In this document: piece by piece, positions 52,513 through 61,376 of the stretch | Numbering within the stretch: the stretch's first letter is position 1 | How the letters are laid out: each line of letters begins with the position of its first letter | NCBI RefSeq assembly: GCF_016921195.1 | Contig: NZ_JAFGYF010000001.1 | Coordinates: 186,001 to 250,000, forward strand | Direction: 5' to 3' | Source of the DNA: Cellulosimicrobium cellulans | Lineage (GTDB): Bacteria > Actinomycetota > Actinomycetes > Actinomycetales > Cellulomonadaceae | Length of the DNA: 64,000 nt | The notes under the pieces: generated by a model | The model's input: only the letters and a program-made list of their open reading frames with translations | Told to the model about the DNA's origin: nothing | The model's database searches: none | Made by a program: the position numbers and the translations under genes

Positions 52513-53666
52513 CCACGGTCGACCTCGTCGCGCTGCGCGACCACCTGAGGCCCGTCGGCGCGGCGCTGCGCGAGCACGCCCTCGCGATCGACGCCGATCC
52601 CGCGGCGCTCCAGGTGCTCCTGGACTCCGGCGCCCTGCCGTACCGGCAGCTCGGCGGGTTCCCGCCGGGCTACCTCGACGACCCGCTGCGCGTGCGGGGC
52701 GTGCCGGTGCACGTGCGCACGTGCGCGGAGCGCGTCGTCGTCGCGGAGGCGCTCGCGTGGGGCGACGCGTCCGTCGTCGTCGGGGCGCCCGGGCCATCCA
52801 TGTCCGGGGTCGTCGTCGACGACCTCGCGGACGAGGAGCAGCGCGACCGCTTCTACCGTCGCGTGGCGCAGCCGGGCACGTGGACGTTCTTCGGGCTCAC
52901 CGAGCCCGACCACGGCTCGGACGCCGCGGCGCTCGAGACGGCCGTCGTCGAGGCCGACGGCGCTCCCGTGCTGCGGGGACACAAGAAGTACGTGGGCAAC
53001 GTCGCGCGCGCGAGCCTCGGCGTCGTGTTCGCGCGGCACCGCCCGGGCCCACTGGGCGTGGGGGTCCATCTCGTCGACACCGAGCGGCCCGGCTTCGACG
53101 CCGCGCCGCTCGTGACGACCGGCATGCGCGCGGTGCAGCTCGGCGAGGTACGGCTGGACGACGTGCCGCTGCTGGACCAGGACACGCTCGGGCGGCACCT
53201 GTCGCCCTCGCGCCGCGGCCTGCTCGGGGCCGTGCGCACGTTCAACCGGTTGCGCCCGGTCGTGGCGTCGCTCGCCGTGGGTCTCACCCAGGCGGCGCTC
53301 GACTACGTGCGCGCCGAGCGGTCGTCGTTCACCGCCGACGAGCGCTGGCGCCTGGAGACCTTCGACGACCGGCTCCACGCCGCGCGGGCCCTCGTGCTCC
53401 AGGCCGCGCGCGCCGCCGACGCGGACCCGGCGGACGGGACGCTGCCGGCGGCGGCCAAGGCCACCGCGCTCGACCTCGCGGAGGAGGTCACGCACGCCGT
53501 GCCCCCGCTGCTCGGCCCCGGCGCGCGGTGGGAGCACCCGTACCTCGACAAGCTGGTCCGCGACGTGCCCGGCCTGGAGATGATGGAGGGCACGCGGACG
53601 GTCCAGCGGCTCACCCTCGCGCAGGGCTGGCTGCAGGGCAGGGCACGGCATGCCGAGCTCGTCTAG
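52509..53666 (+). CDS. Acyl-CoA (or acyl-ACP) dehydrogenase
   Basis: A 385-residue flavoenzyme with the acyl-CoA dehydrogenase plan: N-terminal helical domain, a beta domain with WTFFGLTEPDHGSDAAAL and LRGHKKYVGNVA, and a C-terminal helical domain ending EMMEGTRTVQRLTLAQ. It introduces an alpha,beta double bond. In a cluster with two carrier proteins the acyl group is probably carrier-bound, as for proline-carrier dehydrogenases in pyrrole pathways. I could not confirm the catalytic base. Its end overlaps the MATE gene by 17 bases. Confidence 0.85.
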   Translation: MTTVDLVALRDHLRPVGAALREHALAIDADPAALQVLLDSGALPYRQLGGFPPGYLDDPLRVRGVPVHVRTCAERVVVAEALAWGDASVVVGAPGPSMSGVVVDDLADEEQRDRFYRRVAQPGTWTFFGLTEPDHGSDAAALETAVVEADGAPVLRGHKKYVGNVARASLGVVFARHRPGPLGVGVHLVDTERPGFDAAPLVTTGMRAVQLGEVRLDDVPLLDQDTLGRHLSPSRRGLLGAVRTFNRLRPVVASLAVGLTQAALDYVRAERSSFTADERWRLETFDDRLHAARALVLQAARAADADPADGTLPAAAKATALDLAEEVTHAVPPLLGPGARWEHPYLDKLVRDVPGLEMMEGTRTVQRLTLAQGWLQGRARHAELV

Positions 53667-55464
53667 GGAGGCCGACGCGACCCCGGTCGCGACCGCCGCG
53701 TCGCGGCCGGAGGTCCTGCCGCCTGTGCCCCCGCCCGGCGTGGCGCCGACCGTCGGGGCCCTGCGCCGCCGCGTCGTGCGCCTCGCCGCCCCGATCTGCG
53801 CCGCGCTCGTCGTGGGGGCTCTCGCGCAGCTCGTCGTCGCGGCGCTGCTGGGGCACATGGGCGACGACGCGCTCTACGTCCGGTCGCTCTTCATCCCCGT
53901 GACGTTCCTCGTGCTCGCGGTCCAGGAGGGCCTCGACGTCTCGACGCAGGTCGGCTTCGCGCGCCTGCACGGGTCGCGGGGTCGGGCGGCGGAGGACGAC
54001 GCCCCGGACCCCGCTCAGGCCGGCGCCGGGGACGGCGCGGGCGACGGCGGCGGCGCGGTCGTCGTCCCGACGTCGGCCACCGCGGCGCTGCTCGGGCGGT
54101 TCGTGGCCGCGGGCGCGGCCGTGCTCGGCGGGGTCGCCCTGCTGGTGGTCCTGGCCGCGCCGGCGCTCGCCGACGTGCTGTCCGTGCCCGCGCCGCTCGT
54201 CGCCGAGTTCGTCGCGTTCGCGCGCTGGACCGTGGTCGCGAGCGTGCTGTCCGTCCCGACGGCGGTCGCCGCCGCCGCGCTGCGGGGGTGGGCGCGCACG
54301 GGCGCGTCGGCGACCGTGGCGCTGCTCGTCGCGGGGCTCCAGGTGCTCGCCGTGTGGCTCGTCGGGCTCGTGGGCGGGTTCGGCGTGCTCGCGGTCCCGG
54401 TCGCGATCACGGGCTCCACGCTCGCGGGCGCGACCGTCGCCTGGGCGCTCCTCGTGCGCGCCCGCCTGCTCCCGAGGCCCGGGCACGTCCCGGGTCTGCG
54501 ACGCCTGCTCGCGCTGCGCCACCGCCCCGTGCCGCGGCGGGTCGCCGCGGCGTGGCGACGGGCGCTCCGCGCGCTGCCCGCCGGGTCGTGGACGACGCCG
54601 ACCCCGCCACCGCCTGCCACGACGACGCCGCCGTCGGCCGCGGCGCCGTCCGGCCCGACCCGTGACACGCGACCCGCCGAGTCGACCGCCCTGACCCCGT
54701 CGGCCGCGGAACCGTCGACGTCGGACGTGCCCCCCGCCCGTGCGACCGCCGAGCGGATCGACGTGCGGGTCGACGTGCGGGTCGACGTGCGCGGGCTGCT
54801 CCTCGGCGTCGGCCTGCCGGTCGGTCTGTCGTACCTCCTGCTCACCGTGACGAACCTCGTCATGGTGTGGGTCCTCGGGCCGTCGGGAACGGACGTCGTC
54901 GCGGGGTTCGGCGGCGCCGCGACGGTCCAGACGCTCGTGATCGTGCCGGCGATCGGGCTCGCCGCGGCGGTGAGCATCGTCATGAACCAGCAGTGGGGAG
55001 CGGGCGAGCTCGGACTCCTGCCGAGCACGCTGCGCGCGGGCACGGTCGTCGTCGCGGGCGTGTACGTGGTGGTGGGGGCGCTCGTCCTCCTGACCGCGCC
55101 GCTCGTCGCGGGGCAGCTCTCCGCGGACCCGGACATCGCTGTCCAGGCGACGCTCTACCTGCGCGTGGTCGGGCCGTCGTACGCGGGCGTCGGGCTCGTG
55201 CTCTTCCTCCTGACGCTGCTCGAGCAGCTCGGGTACGGGCGCGTCGCCGTGACGCTCAACGTCCTCTACCACGCCGTCTCGCTCGGCGTCGGCGGCGTCC
55301 TCGCGCGCGCGGGCGGCGGTCCCACCGCGCTGTACACGACGATCGCCGTGACGAACGTCGTCGGGCTCGTCGTCATGCTCCCCGTCGCGGTGCGCCTCGT
55401 CCGGCGGCGGGCGAGGGCTGCGAGGGTCGAGCCGGCCGGGTCCGCCGTGGAGGTCGCGCCGTGA
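53650..55464 (+). CDS. MATE-family efflux protein with long internal linker
   Basis: A 604-residue transporter of the MATE fold: two homologous halves of hydrophobic helices, from VVRLAAPICAALVVGALAQL to ATVAWALLVRARLL and from LLLGVGLPVGLSYLLLTVTN to VGLVVMLPVAVRLV. A linker of roughly 120 residues joins them, Thr/Pro/Ala-rich, ending in a threefold 12-bp duplication that encodes VDVR repeats (54758-54793). A second low-complexity loop occurs near residue 115. The position inside the operon suggests export of the product or a lipid intermediate. ATG 53650 lies inside the previous gene. Confidence 0.82.
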   Translation: MPSSSREADATPVATAASRPEVLPPVPPPGVAPTVGALRRRVVRLAAPICAALVVGALAQLVVAALLGHMGDDALYVRSLFIPVTFLVLAVQEGLDVSTQVGFARLHGSRGRAAEDDAPDPAQAGAGDGAGDGGGAVVVPTSATAALLGRFVAAGAAVLGGVALLVVLAAPALADVLSVPAPLVAEFVAFARWTVVASVLSVPTAVAAAALRGWARTGASATVALLVAGLQVLAVWLVGLVGGFGVLAVPVAITGSTLAGATVAWALLVRARLLPRPGHVPGLRRLLALRHRPVPRRVAAAWRRALRALPAGSWTTPTPPPPATTTPPSAAAPSGPTRDTRPAESTALTPSAAEPSTSDVPPARATAERIDVRVDVRVDVRGLLLGVGLPVGLSYLLLTVTNLVMVWVLGPSGTDVVAGFGGAATVQTLVIVPAIGLAAAVSIVMNQQWGAGELGLLPSTLRAGTVVVAGVYVVVGALVLLTAPLVAGQLSADPDIAVQATLYLRVVGPSYAGVGLVLFLLTLLEQLGYGRVAVTLNVLYHAVSLGVGGVLARAGGGPTALYTTIAVTNVVGLVVMLPVAVRLVRRRARAARVEPAGSAVEVAP

Positions 55465-57545
55465 CCGCGCGGGGGACGACGCCGCCGGTCCCGGACGTGC
55501 CGGCCCGCACCACCCCGGTCCGCGCCACCCCGATCCCCACCGCCTCGGTCCGCGACGTGCCGGGAGCGGGCGTGGTCCCGCGTGCGGCGGCCGGTCCGTG
55601 CTCGGTCGCCTCGGAGCCGGTGCTCAGCGTCGTCGTCATGCACCACCCGGCGCGAGGCGACGTCTCCGAGCTGCTCCGCGCGTGCGCGCCGCTCGACGTG
55701 CGGGTCGTCGAGGACCCCGAGCCCGACGGCCCGCCCAGCCCGCTGCGCACCGCGAAGCGGGCCTGGGCCGCCGTCGCGCCGGGCGCGACGCACCACCTCG
55801 TGCTGCAGGACGACGTGACCCCGGTCCCGGGGTTCGCCGAGCTCGTCCTGCGCGCCGTGCGCGCCCGGGACCGGCACGCGGTCGCGCTCTACTCGAACTG
55901 GAACAGCCCGCGCAACGCCTACCTCGTGCGCGCCGCGGCGGTCGCGGGGCAGGCGTGGGCGCCGCTCGGGCACGACGAGTGGGTGCCCACGCTCGGCCTC
56001 GTCCTCCCCGCGGAGGGCGCGCTGCGCCTCGCCGCGCACCTCGCGGCCCTGCCCGACGACGAGCGCGACGACGACGAGGCCGTCGTGACGTTCTGCGCGC
56101 GCGAGGGATACCCCGTCGTCGCGACGCTGCCGCACCTGCTGGAGCACGGCGACGGCCCGAGCCTCGCGGGCAACGACGCGCACGGGGCCCGGCACGCGAC
56201 CGTCCCCGCGGGCGACGCCGTCGACCCGGACGCGTGGGACCGCCCGGGCCTCGACCGCGAGCCGTCGCGCTCGCCGGCGACACCCCGGCCGGTCGCGGTC
56301 ACGCTCGAACGCTCGCGCTGCTCGCTGCGCGTGCTCCGCCCGGGCGCGGGGGAGCCGCTCGAGCACCCGTTCGGCTGGGGCTGGGACGCGTGGTCGTGGT
56401 GGCTCGGCATCGACCCGGCGACGGTCGCGCACGACGTGTCGCTGCTCGTCGCGGGCGCCTCCCCGGAGCTCGGCCGCGTCTCGCGCGACGCGCTGATCGA
56501 GCTCGGCGCGGCGTGCTGGCTGCTCGGGTACGACGTCTCCCGCACGGACTGGCCTGGGCCCGTCGCCCCCGACGCCCCGGCGCACCGGGCCGCCGCGGTC
56601 CGGACGTGGGTGCTCTCCGGCCTCCTCCCCGCCGACCGACCCGAGGACCGTGTGGACGAACTGGTCGCGTTCGCCCTGGACGCACTGGACACCGGCGCCA
56701 CGTCGACCGGCACCCCGCCGAACCCGGGGTTACGGCCGGGTTCGGCGCCGGATTCGCCCACAACCCCGGGTTCGGCAGCCGTCGTCGGGCCTCGGGCGAG
56801 CGACGGGGCGGCGGACACCGGTGTCGATCGTGCCGCGCTCGCCGCCGTACGGCGTCTCGCGGAGCGTGACGCCGCGGTCGTGTGCCGGGCGGCGGGTTCC
56901 GCGGTTCCGGTGCGGGTCGTCGTGCACGACTGCCCGGCGTGCGGCGCGCGCGCCGCGGACGCGGTGCGGCGGCTCGCCGCGCAGGTCGGGCTCGACGGGG
57001 CCGCCGAGCACCGGGTCGCGGGACCCGACGACGCCGAGCACCGGGTCGCGGGACCCGACGACGCCGCGGCCGGGGACGAGACGGCCTCACGCGCGTCCGA
57101 CCGTCCCTCGGCACCCGACGCGTCCGCGGTGCCCGCGGTGCCTGAGGTGCGCGACCAGCACGGCGGCCGGGCCGTCGTCGAAATCCTGGCGTGCGAGCGC
57201 GTCGAGACACGCGGGCTCCTCGGCGTCGATCCCGGCGGTCGTTACGTCTCGCGCGGGCTGTGGGTGTCGCGCAGGACGGTCGCCGCACGACCCCGCGCGA
57301 CGACGGGCGAGCCGCACCGGGCGGCGACGGACCCCGCCGACGCTCGGATCCTCACCACGGCGGACGTCCTGGTCGCGCTCGCCGACGCCGCACACGTGCT
57401 GCCGGTCGTCACGCGCGCGGACGTCGACGCGATCGGCCGACCGAGCCCGGCCGCGCTGGGCCTGCAGCACGCGGCCGGACCCGTGCAGCGGTACGCGGAC
57501 CTCTACGCGGAGTCCCGGCTCGCGCACGCGGAGACGCTGCTGTGA
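55461..57545 (+). CDS. Glycosyltransferase-like multi-domain protein, unknown role
   Basis: A 694-residue protein that I cannot fully assign. Residues 50-250 look like a GT-A-type fold: LSVVVMHHPARGDVSELL, HHLVLQDDVTPVPGFAELV (a DxD-like site) and LPHLLEHGDGPSLAGND near its end. The middle part (about 285-390) contains a Trp-rich GWGWDAWSWWLGIDP segment; the C-terminal third has HDCPACGARAADAVRRLA, a CxxC pair, and ends with a helical region. No membrane segments. It may transfer a sugar or other group to the product. A 30-bp tandem duplication (57003-57062) encodes AEHRVAGPDD twice. GTG start overlaps the MATE stop. Confidence 0.55.
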   Translation: MTARGTTPPVPDVPARTTPVRATPIPTASVRDVPGAGVVPRAAAGPCSVASEPVLSVVVMHHPARGDVSELLRACAPLDVRVVEDPEPDGPPSPLRTAKRAWAAVAPGATHHLVLQDDVTPVPGFAELVLRAVRARDRHAVALYSNWNSPRNAYLVRAAAVAGQAWAPLGHDEWVPTLGLVLPAEGALRLAAHLAALPDDERDDDEAVVTFCAREGYPVVATLPHLLEHGDGPSLAGNDAHGARHATVPAGDAVDPDAWDRPGLDREPSRSPATPRPVAVTLERSRCSLRVLRPGAGEPLEHPFGWGWDAWSWWLGIDPATVAHDVSLLVAGASPELGRVSRDALIELGAACWLLGYDVSRTDWPGPVAPDAPAHRAAAVRTWVLSGLLPADRPEDRVDELVAFALDALDTGATSTGTPPNPGLRPGSAPDSPTTPGSAAVVGPRASDGAADTGVDRAALAAVRRLAERDAAVVCRAAGSAVPVRVVVHDCPACGARAADAVRRLAAQVGLDGAAEHRVAGPDDAEHRVAGPDDAAAGDETASRASDRPSAPDASAVPAVPEVRDQHGGRAVVEILACERVETRGLLGVDPGGRYVSRGLWVSRRTVAARPRATTGEPHRAATDPADARILTTADVLVALADAAHVLPVVTRADVDAIGRPSPAALGLQHAAGPVQRYADLYAESRLAHAETLL
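57003..57062 (+). repeat. Perfect 30-bp tandem duplication
   Basis: Two identical 30-bp units (57003-57032 and 57033-57062), in frame, each encoding AEHRVAGPDD within the linker of the glycosyltransferase-like protein. Identity at every base implies a very recent duplication or slippage-prone site. Confidence 0.9.
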
Positions 57546-58327
57546 CCGCGACCCCGACCGGTCCGTCGGCGCGCACCGCGACCGGCGCGTGGGCGTGGCG
57601 CGGTGCAGCCCTGCTGCTCGACCTCGACGGGACGCTCGTCGACTCCTCGGCCGCGATCGAGCGGCACACGCTCACGTGGGCGGCGCGGCTCGGGCTCGAC
57701 GGCGATGCGGTGGTCACGGCGTCGCACGGCCGCCGCGACGTCGAGGTGGTCCGCCTCGTCGCGCCGGGCGCCGACGTCGCGCGCGAGGTCGAGTGGCTGC
57801 ACCGCATCTCGTGCGACGACACCGAGGGCGTCGTGGCCGTGCCGGGCGCGGCGGAGCTCCTGGACGGCCTGGACCCGCGGGCCTGGACGGTCGTGACGTC
57901 GGCGGCGCGCGAGGTCGCGCTCGCGCGGCTGACGGCGGCCGGCCTGCCGGTGCCGACGCGGTTCGTGTGCGCGGAGGACGTGGCGCGCGGCAAGCCCGAC
58001 CCCGAGGGGTTCCTCGCGGGGGCGCGGCTGCTCGGGGTCGACCCGCGCCGCTGCCTCGTCCTGGAGGACTCCGCCGCCGGTGTCGCGGCGGGGCGGGGCG
58101 CGGCGGCGACCGTGCTCTCCGTCGGCGCCGCCGACGTCCCGGGTGCGCACCACGGGGTCGCGGACCTGCGACCCGTGGCCCCGCGCGCCGTCGACGGCGA
58201 GGTCGAGGTCGTCGTGCCGGCGCGCCACGCGGAGCGGTTCGACCGACCCTCCGAGCGTCCGTCCGAGCGCCCGTCCGCCGGGCCGTTCGAAGGACTCGGC
58301 GACGGCCTGCCGGAGTTCGTCGCATGA
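57542..58327 (+). CDS. HAD-superfamily phosphatase (subfamily IA, sugar-phosphatase-like)
   Basis: A 261-residue hydrolase with HAD motifs: LLLDLDGTLVDSS (nucleophile D27 and D29), VVTSAAREVALARL (motif II), GKPDPEGFLAG (motif III lysine) and LVLEDSAAGV (motif IV acids). The cap helices follow motif I as in subfamily IA phosphatases of the phosphoglycolate/sugar-phosphate type. It would dephosphorylate a small phosphate ester, perhaps a precursor of the cluster product. The C-terminal tail has a SERPSERPS repeat. GTGA overlap with the previous gene. Confidence 0.85.
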   Translation: MTATPTGPSARTATGAWAWRGAALLLDLDGTLVDSSAAIERHTLTWAARLGLDGDAVVTASHGRRDVEVVRLVAPGADVAREVEWLHRISCDDTEGVVAVPGAAELLDGLDPRAWTVVTSAAREVALARLTAAGLPVPTRFVCAEDVARGKPDPEGFLAGARLLGVDPRRCLVLEDSAAGVAAGRGAAATVLSVGAADVPGAHHGVADLRPVAPRAVDGEVEVVVPARHAERFDRPSERPSERPSAGPFEGLGDGLPEFVA

Positions 58328-59094
58328 GCGCGGCCGATCCGGTGCCCGAGGTCGAGCTGTGGTTCGTCGACACGACCCCGCTGCTCGCCGACCAGGACGC
58401 GAGGGTCATGACGGGCCCTTCTCCGGTCGTGAGGTCGTGCACGACGCGGGGTGATGACGGGTTCGGCGCCGAGGTGCTGGGCGCGGTCGAGCGCGAGCGG
58501 GCCGGGCGCCTCGCCTCGCCCGCCGACGCCGGGCGGTACGTGCGCGCCCACGTCGCCGTCCGCGAGCTCCTCGCCGCGCGCACGGGGATGCGGCCTGCGG
58601 ACGTGTGCTGGGAGGTGGGGCCGCACGGGAAGCCGGGTCCCGTCGTCGGGCAGCGGTGGAACCTCAGCCGCAGCGGCGACCACGCGCTCGTCGCGCTCGC
58701 CGAGACGGACGTGGGCGTCGACGTGCAGGTGCGCGACCCGCGCGTGGACGTCCGCCGCCTCGCCGCGCGGTTCCTCGCCACGGGGGACCCGCGGGTGGAC
58801 TCGGACGGGAACCTGTGGCGGCGGTTCGCGCGGCTGGAGGCGTGCGCCAAGGCGGTCGGCGGGCGGCTGCTCGACGTGCTCGGGCTCGACGTCGGGGTCC
58901 CCGGGAGGGTCCGGGCTGAGGACGGCCCGTGGCACGGGCAGGAGTGGTGGGTGAGCGACGTGGCGGCCCCGGCGGGTGCCGTCGCGGCGTGCGCGACGCC
59001 GGGTCCGCGACGGCACGTGCACCGCACCCGGGTCTGGGGTGCGGAGCGGCCGGCTCTCGCCGTCGCGCGGGGCGGTGCGGGAGAAGAGCGATGA
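58324..59094 (+). CDS. 4'-phosphopantetheinyl transferase, second
   Basis: A 256-residue Sfp/AcpT-type transferase. It has WEVGPHGKPGPVVG and NLSRSGDHALVALAE before the metal-binding VGVDVQVRDPRVD, and RFARLEACAKAVGGRL, the counterpart of 'W..KEA..K..G' with Ala replacing Lys-Glu order slightly (L-E-A-C-A-K). It should activate the two carrier proteins of this operon. ATGA overlaps at both ends. Confidence 0.83.
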   Translation: MSAADPVPEVELWFVDTTPLLADQDARVMTGPSPVVRSCTTRGDDGFGAEVLGAVERERAGRLASPADAGRYVRAHVAVRELLAARTGMRPADVCWEVGPHGKPGPVVGQRWNLSRSGDHALVALAETDVGVDVQVRDPRVDVRRLAARFLATGDPRVDSDGNLWRRFARLEACAKAVGGRLLDVLGLDVGVPGRVRAEDGPWHGQEWWVSDVAAPAGAVAACATPGPRRHVHRTRVWGAERPALAVARGGAGEER

Positions 59095-60425
59095 GGGTCG
59101 TGCACCGCCTCGAGGTCGGCGGGCGCGCGGGCGAGGCGCCCGCGACGTGGGGCCAGACGGCGATCCGGCGCGCGCTCGCCGCGCTGGAGCCCCTGGACCA
59201 CCAGTTCAACCTCGTGTGGGGCGGGCCGCTCGACGCGCCCGTGCCGGCGGAGGCCGCGACCGCCGTCGTGCGCGCGCTCGTCGAGCGGCACGACTCGCTG
59301 CGGACGCGGATCCACCTGCGCGGCGACGGCTTCGTCCAGGAGCTGTGCGGCGCCGGGACGGTCGAGGTCGTCGAGGAGCGGGTCACCGACGTCGGCGAGG
59401 TCGCCGCGTGCGGCGCCCGGCTCCGCGACGAGCTCTGGGGCCGCGCGTTCGACTACGCGACAGAGCTGCCCGTGCGGGCCGGTCTCGTGACGGTGGACGG
59501 CGCGGTGCACCACACGACGCTCGTCGTCGCGCACACCGCGCTCGACGGCTGGGGGCTGCCCGTCCTCGACGCCGACCTCACGGCCCTCGCCGCGGGCACC
59601 GCGCTGCCCGACCGTGGGGCGTGGACGCCGCTCGAGGAGGCGGCCTGGCAGGCGTCGGACGAGGGACGACGGCACGACGCCGCCGCGCGCGCCCGCACCC
59701 TGCGCACTATGCACGCGGCCCCGGCGCAGGTGTTCACGCCGCGCCCGCCCGACGGCCCCGGCCGTCCGCGGTACCGGCAGACGGTCCTGCGCTCGCGGCG
59801 CCTGGGGCCCGCGGCCGAGCGGGTGGCCGCGCGCTGGCGCACGAGCACGTCGGGCGTGCTGCTCGCGGCATCGTGCCGTGCGCTCGCCCTCGCCGCGGGC
59901 CGTGACGACCTCGCGCTCCAGGTCATGGTGAGCAACCGCTTCCGCCGCGAGCTCGCCGAGGCCGTCGTCACGACGGCCATGGAGGGCCTGGTGCACGTGG
60001 ACGGCCTGGGCGCGCCGTTCGACGAGGTGGGCACGCGGGTCTGGCGCGCGGCGATGACGGCGTACCGGTCGGCGTACTACGACAAGGACCGGCTCCAGGC
60101 GGAGGCCGCGGCCGACCCGTCGGCCGCCCACGACGGCACGTGCTGGTACAACGACCGTCGCGGGACCGGTCCCGACCGGACGCTGCGCGCCCGCCCCACG
60201 CGGTCGCGCCGGCTCGCGCGCGCCGACGCCTCCGACGAGCAGGGGGGCGTGACGCTCACGCTGCACCTCGTCGACGCTCCGGGCGGCGGCATCGACGTCG
60301 TCCTCACCGCCGACACGACGCGCCTGGACGACGCGACGGCGGAGCAGGTCGTGCGGGACGTCGAGCGCTGCGTGCTGGACGCGTCGCGCGCGGGGAGTCC
60401 TCGCGGGCCGGTCACGCGCCGGTAG
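59091..60425 (+). CDS. Stand-alone condensation-domain-like acyltransferase
   Basis: A 444-residue protein of the condensation/WES/PapA superfamily. The C2-like motif RHDSLRTRI (66-74) and the active-site region VVAHTALDGWGL are present. In the latter, the canonical HHxxxDG reads A147-H148-x-x-x-D152-G153, so the catalytic second His is kept but the first is Ala. A latch-like region with DRRGTG and TLTLHLVDAPGGGIDVVLT follows. Such proteins make amide or ester bonds to a carrier-bound acyl group, a suitable last step for this pathway. It is the last gene of the coupled run; its stop overlaps that of the convergent thioesterase by 14 bases. Confidence 0.78.
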   Translation: MRVVHRLEVGGRAGEAPATWGQTAIRRALAALEPLDHQFNLVWGGPLDAPVPAEAATAVVRALVERHDSLRTRIHLRGDGFVQELCGAGTVEVVEERVTDVGEVAACGARLRDELWGRAFDYATELPVRAGLVTVDGAVHHTTLVVAHTALDGWGLPVLDADLTALAAGTALPDRGAWTPLEEAAWQASDEGRRHDAAARARTLRTMHAAPAQVFTPRPPDGPGRPRYRQTVLRSRRLGPAAERVAARWRTSTSGVLLAASCRALALAAGRDDLALQVMVSNRFRRELAEAVVTTAMEGLVHVDGLGAPFDEVGTRVWRAAMTAYRSAYYDKDRLQAEAAADPSAAHDGTCWYNDRRGTGPDRTLRARPTRSRRLARADASDEQGGVTLTLHLVDAPGGGIDVVLTADTTRLDDATAEQVVRDVERCVLDASRAGSPRGPVTRR

Positions 60426-61215
60426 GTGCCGCGCCCTCGCCCGGGACCCGAGAGCGGACGACGAGGGACTGGGCGAGCGTCCCGAACGGCCCGTCCTCGT
60501 CGTGCAGCGTCGCGTGCGTGACGCCTGTACCCGCGGCTCCGAAGACGACCGTCGTGTCGAGGCCGACCCAACCGCCGAGGGGCGCCCGGAAGAGGTGGGC
60601 GGTGAGGTCGACGTTGGGGAACGCGACCTCCCGCGGGTCCGCGCGGACGGCCATGCCGTTGGCGGCGTCGAGCAGGCCGGCAGTGCCCGCGAGCGCCCCG
60701 ACCTCCTCGTCGGCCACGAGCGGGACGTCGGTGCGCACCCAGACCGTCGTGCGCCCCGGTGCGACCGCGGTGCGTCGGACCTCGATCGAGTCGATGAAGC
60801 CACCGGGCCAGACGTTCGCGGGGTCCCACGGCGGAGTCTGCTGCGGGCCGGGCACGGGGGCCGGCGCCCCGCCGGCGAGCTCGGCGGTGTCGCCCGTCCG
60901 CACGAGCCACGCCCGCAGGGAGACGGCGCAGCGGCCTGCGCACCAGAGCGTCGCCTCGACGAGCTCCACGCCGCGGCCGGGGCGGACGACGCAAACCCGC
61001 GTCTCCACGTCGCCGATCGCGAAGACGCCCCAGATGTCGTAGGCGAGGCGCGACACCGCGAGGTCGTCACGCCCACGGGCGACGCGGTCGGTCTCGACGA
61101 CGTGCGCGAGCAGGCCGAGCGCGGGCGCGACGTGCTGCTCGTCCGTGCGCCACGCCCCGCCCACGTGCGGGGACGCGCGGAACGTCGTCGCGCCGGTACG
61201 GAAGAAGTACGCCAT
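60412..61215 (-). CDS. Thioesterase-family protein (double hotdog, TesB-like)
   Basis: A 267-residue protein with the acyl-CoA thioesterase-like double hotdog pattern: FRASPHVGGAWRTDEQHVAP, then RLAYDIWGVFAIGDVETRV in the first half and GGWVGLDTTVVFGAAGTGVT plus LAQSLVVR in the second half. It has GAGGAG before ATG 61215. It would hydrolyse acyl-thioesters in the cytoplasm. It lies convergent to the biosynthetic operon and is divergently transcribed from the nitronate monooxygenase gene, so it probably does not belong to the operon, though its activity could be related. Confidence 0.82.
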   Translation of the reverse strand: MAYFFRTGATTFRASPHVGGAWRTDEQHVAPALGLLAHVVETDRVARGRDDLAVSRLAYDIWGVFAIGDVETRVCVVRPGRGVELVEATLWCAGRCAVSLRAWLVRTGDTAELAGGAPAPVPGPQQTPPWDPANVWPGGFIDSIEVRRTAVAPGRTTVWVRTDVPLVADEEVGALAGTAGLLDAANGMAVRADPREVAFPNVDLTAHLFRAPLGGWVGLDTTVVFGAAGTGVTHATLHDEDGPFGTLAQSLVVRSRVPGEGAAPTGA

Positions 61216-61376
61216 CGTGCTCCTCGATGTCGGGTGGACGCTCGGCCTCGACGAGCGCAGGACCCCACGAGTGTGCCCCGCGCGGCGGCGCCCGGTGCCC
61301 TGCGGGGCACCGGCACGTCCGACGGCGGCGCGGGCGTGGGTCCGATCCGTTCCGCTGACTTGAGAGGATCCGACCC

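Noticed and set aside
54758-54793. 12-bp triplicate in the MATE gene as a regulatory repeat
   Set aside because: It is in frame, encodes VDVR repeats in a low-complexity linker, and has no sign of acting at the DNA level.
60412-61215. Thioesterase-family gene as a member of the biosynthetic operon
   Set aside because: It is on the opposite strand, convergent with the operon, and has its own promoter region; relation to the pathway is possible but unsupported.
61289-61310. GC-rich hairpin CGGTGCCC...GGGCACCG between divergent genes as a terminator or riboswitch
   Set aside because: No gene ends there and no conserved riboswitch core is recognisable; it may be a chance GC palindrome.
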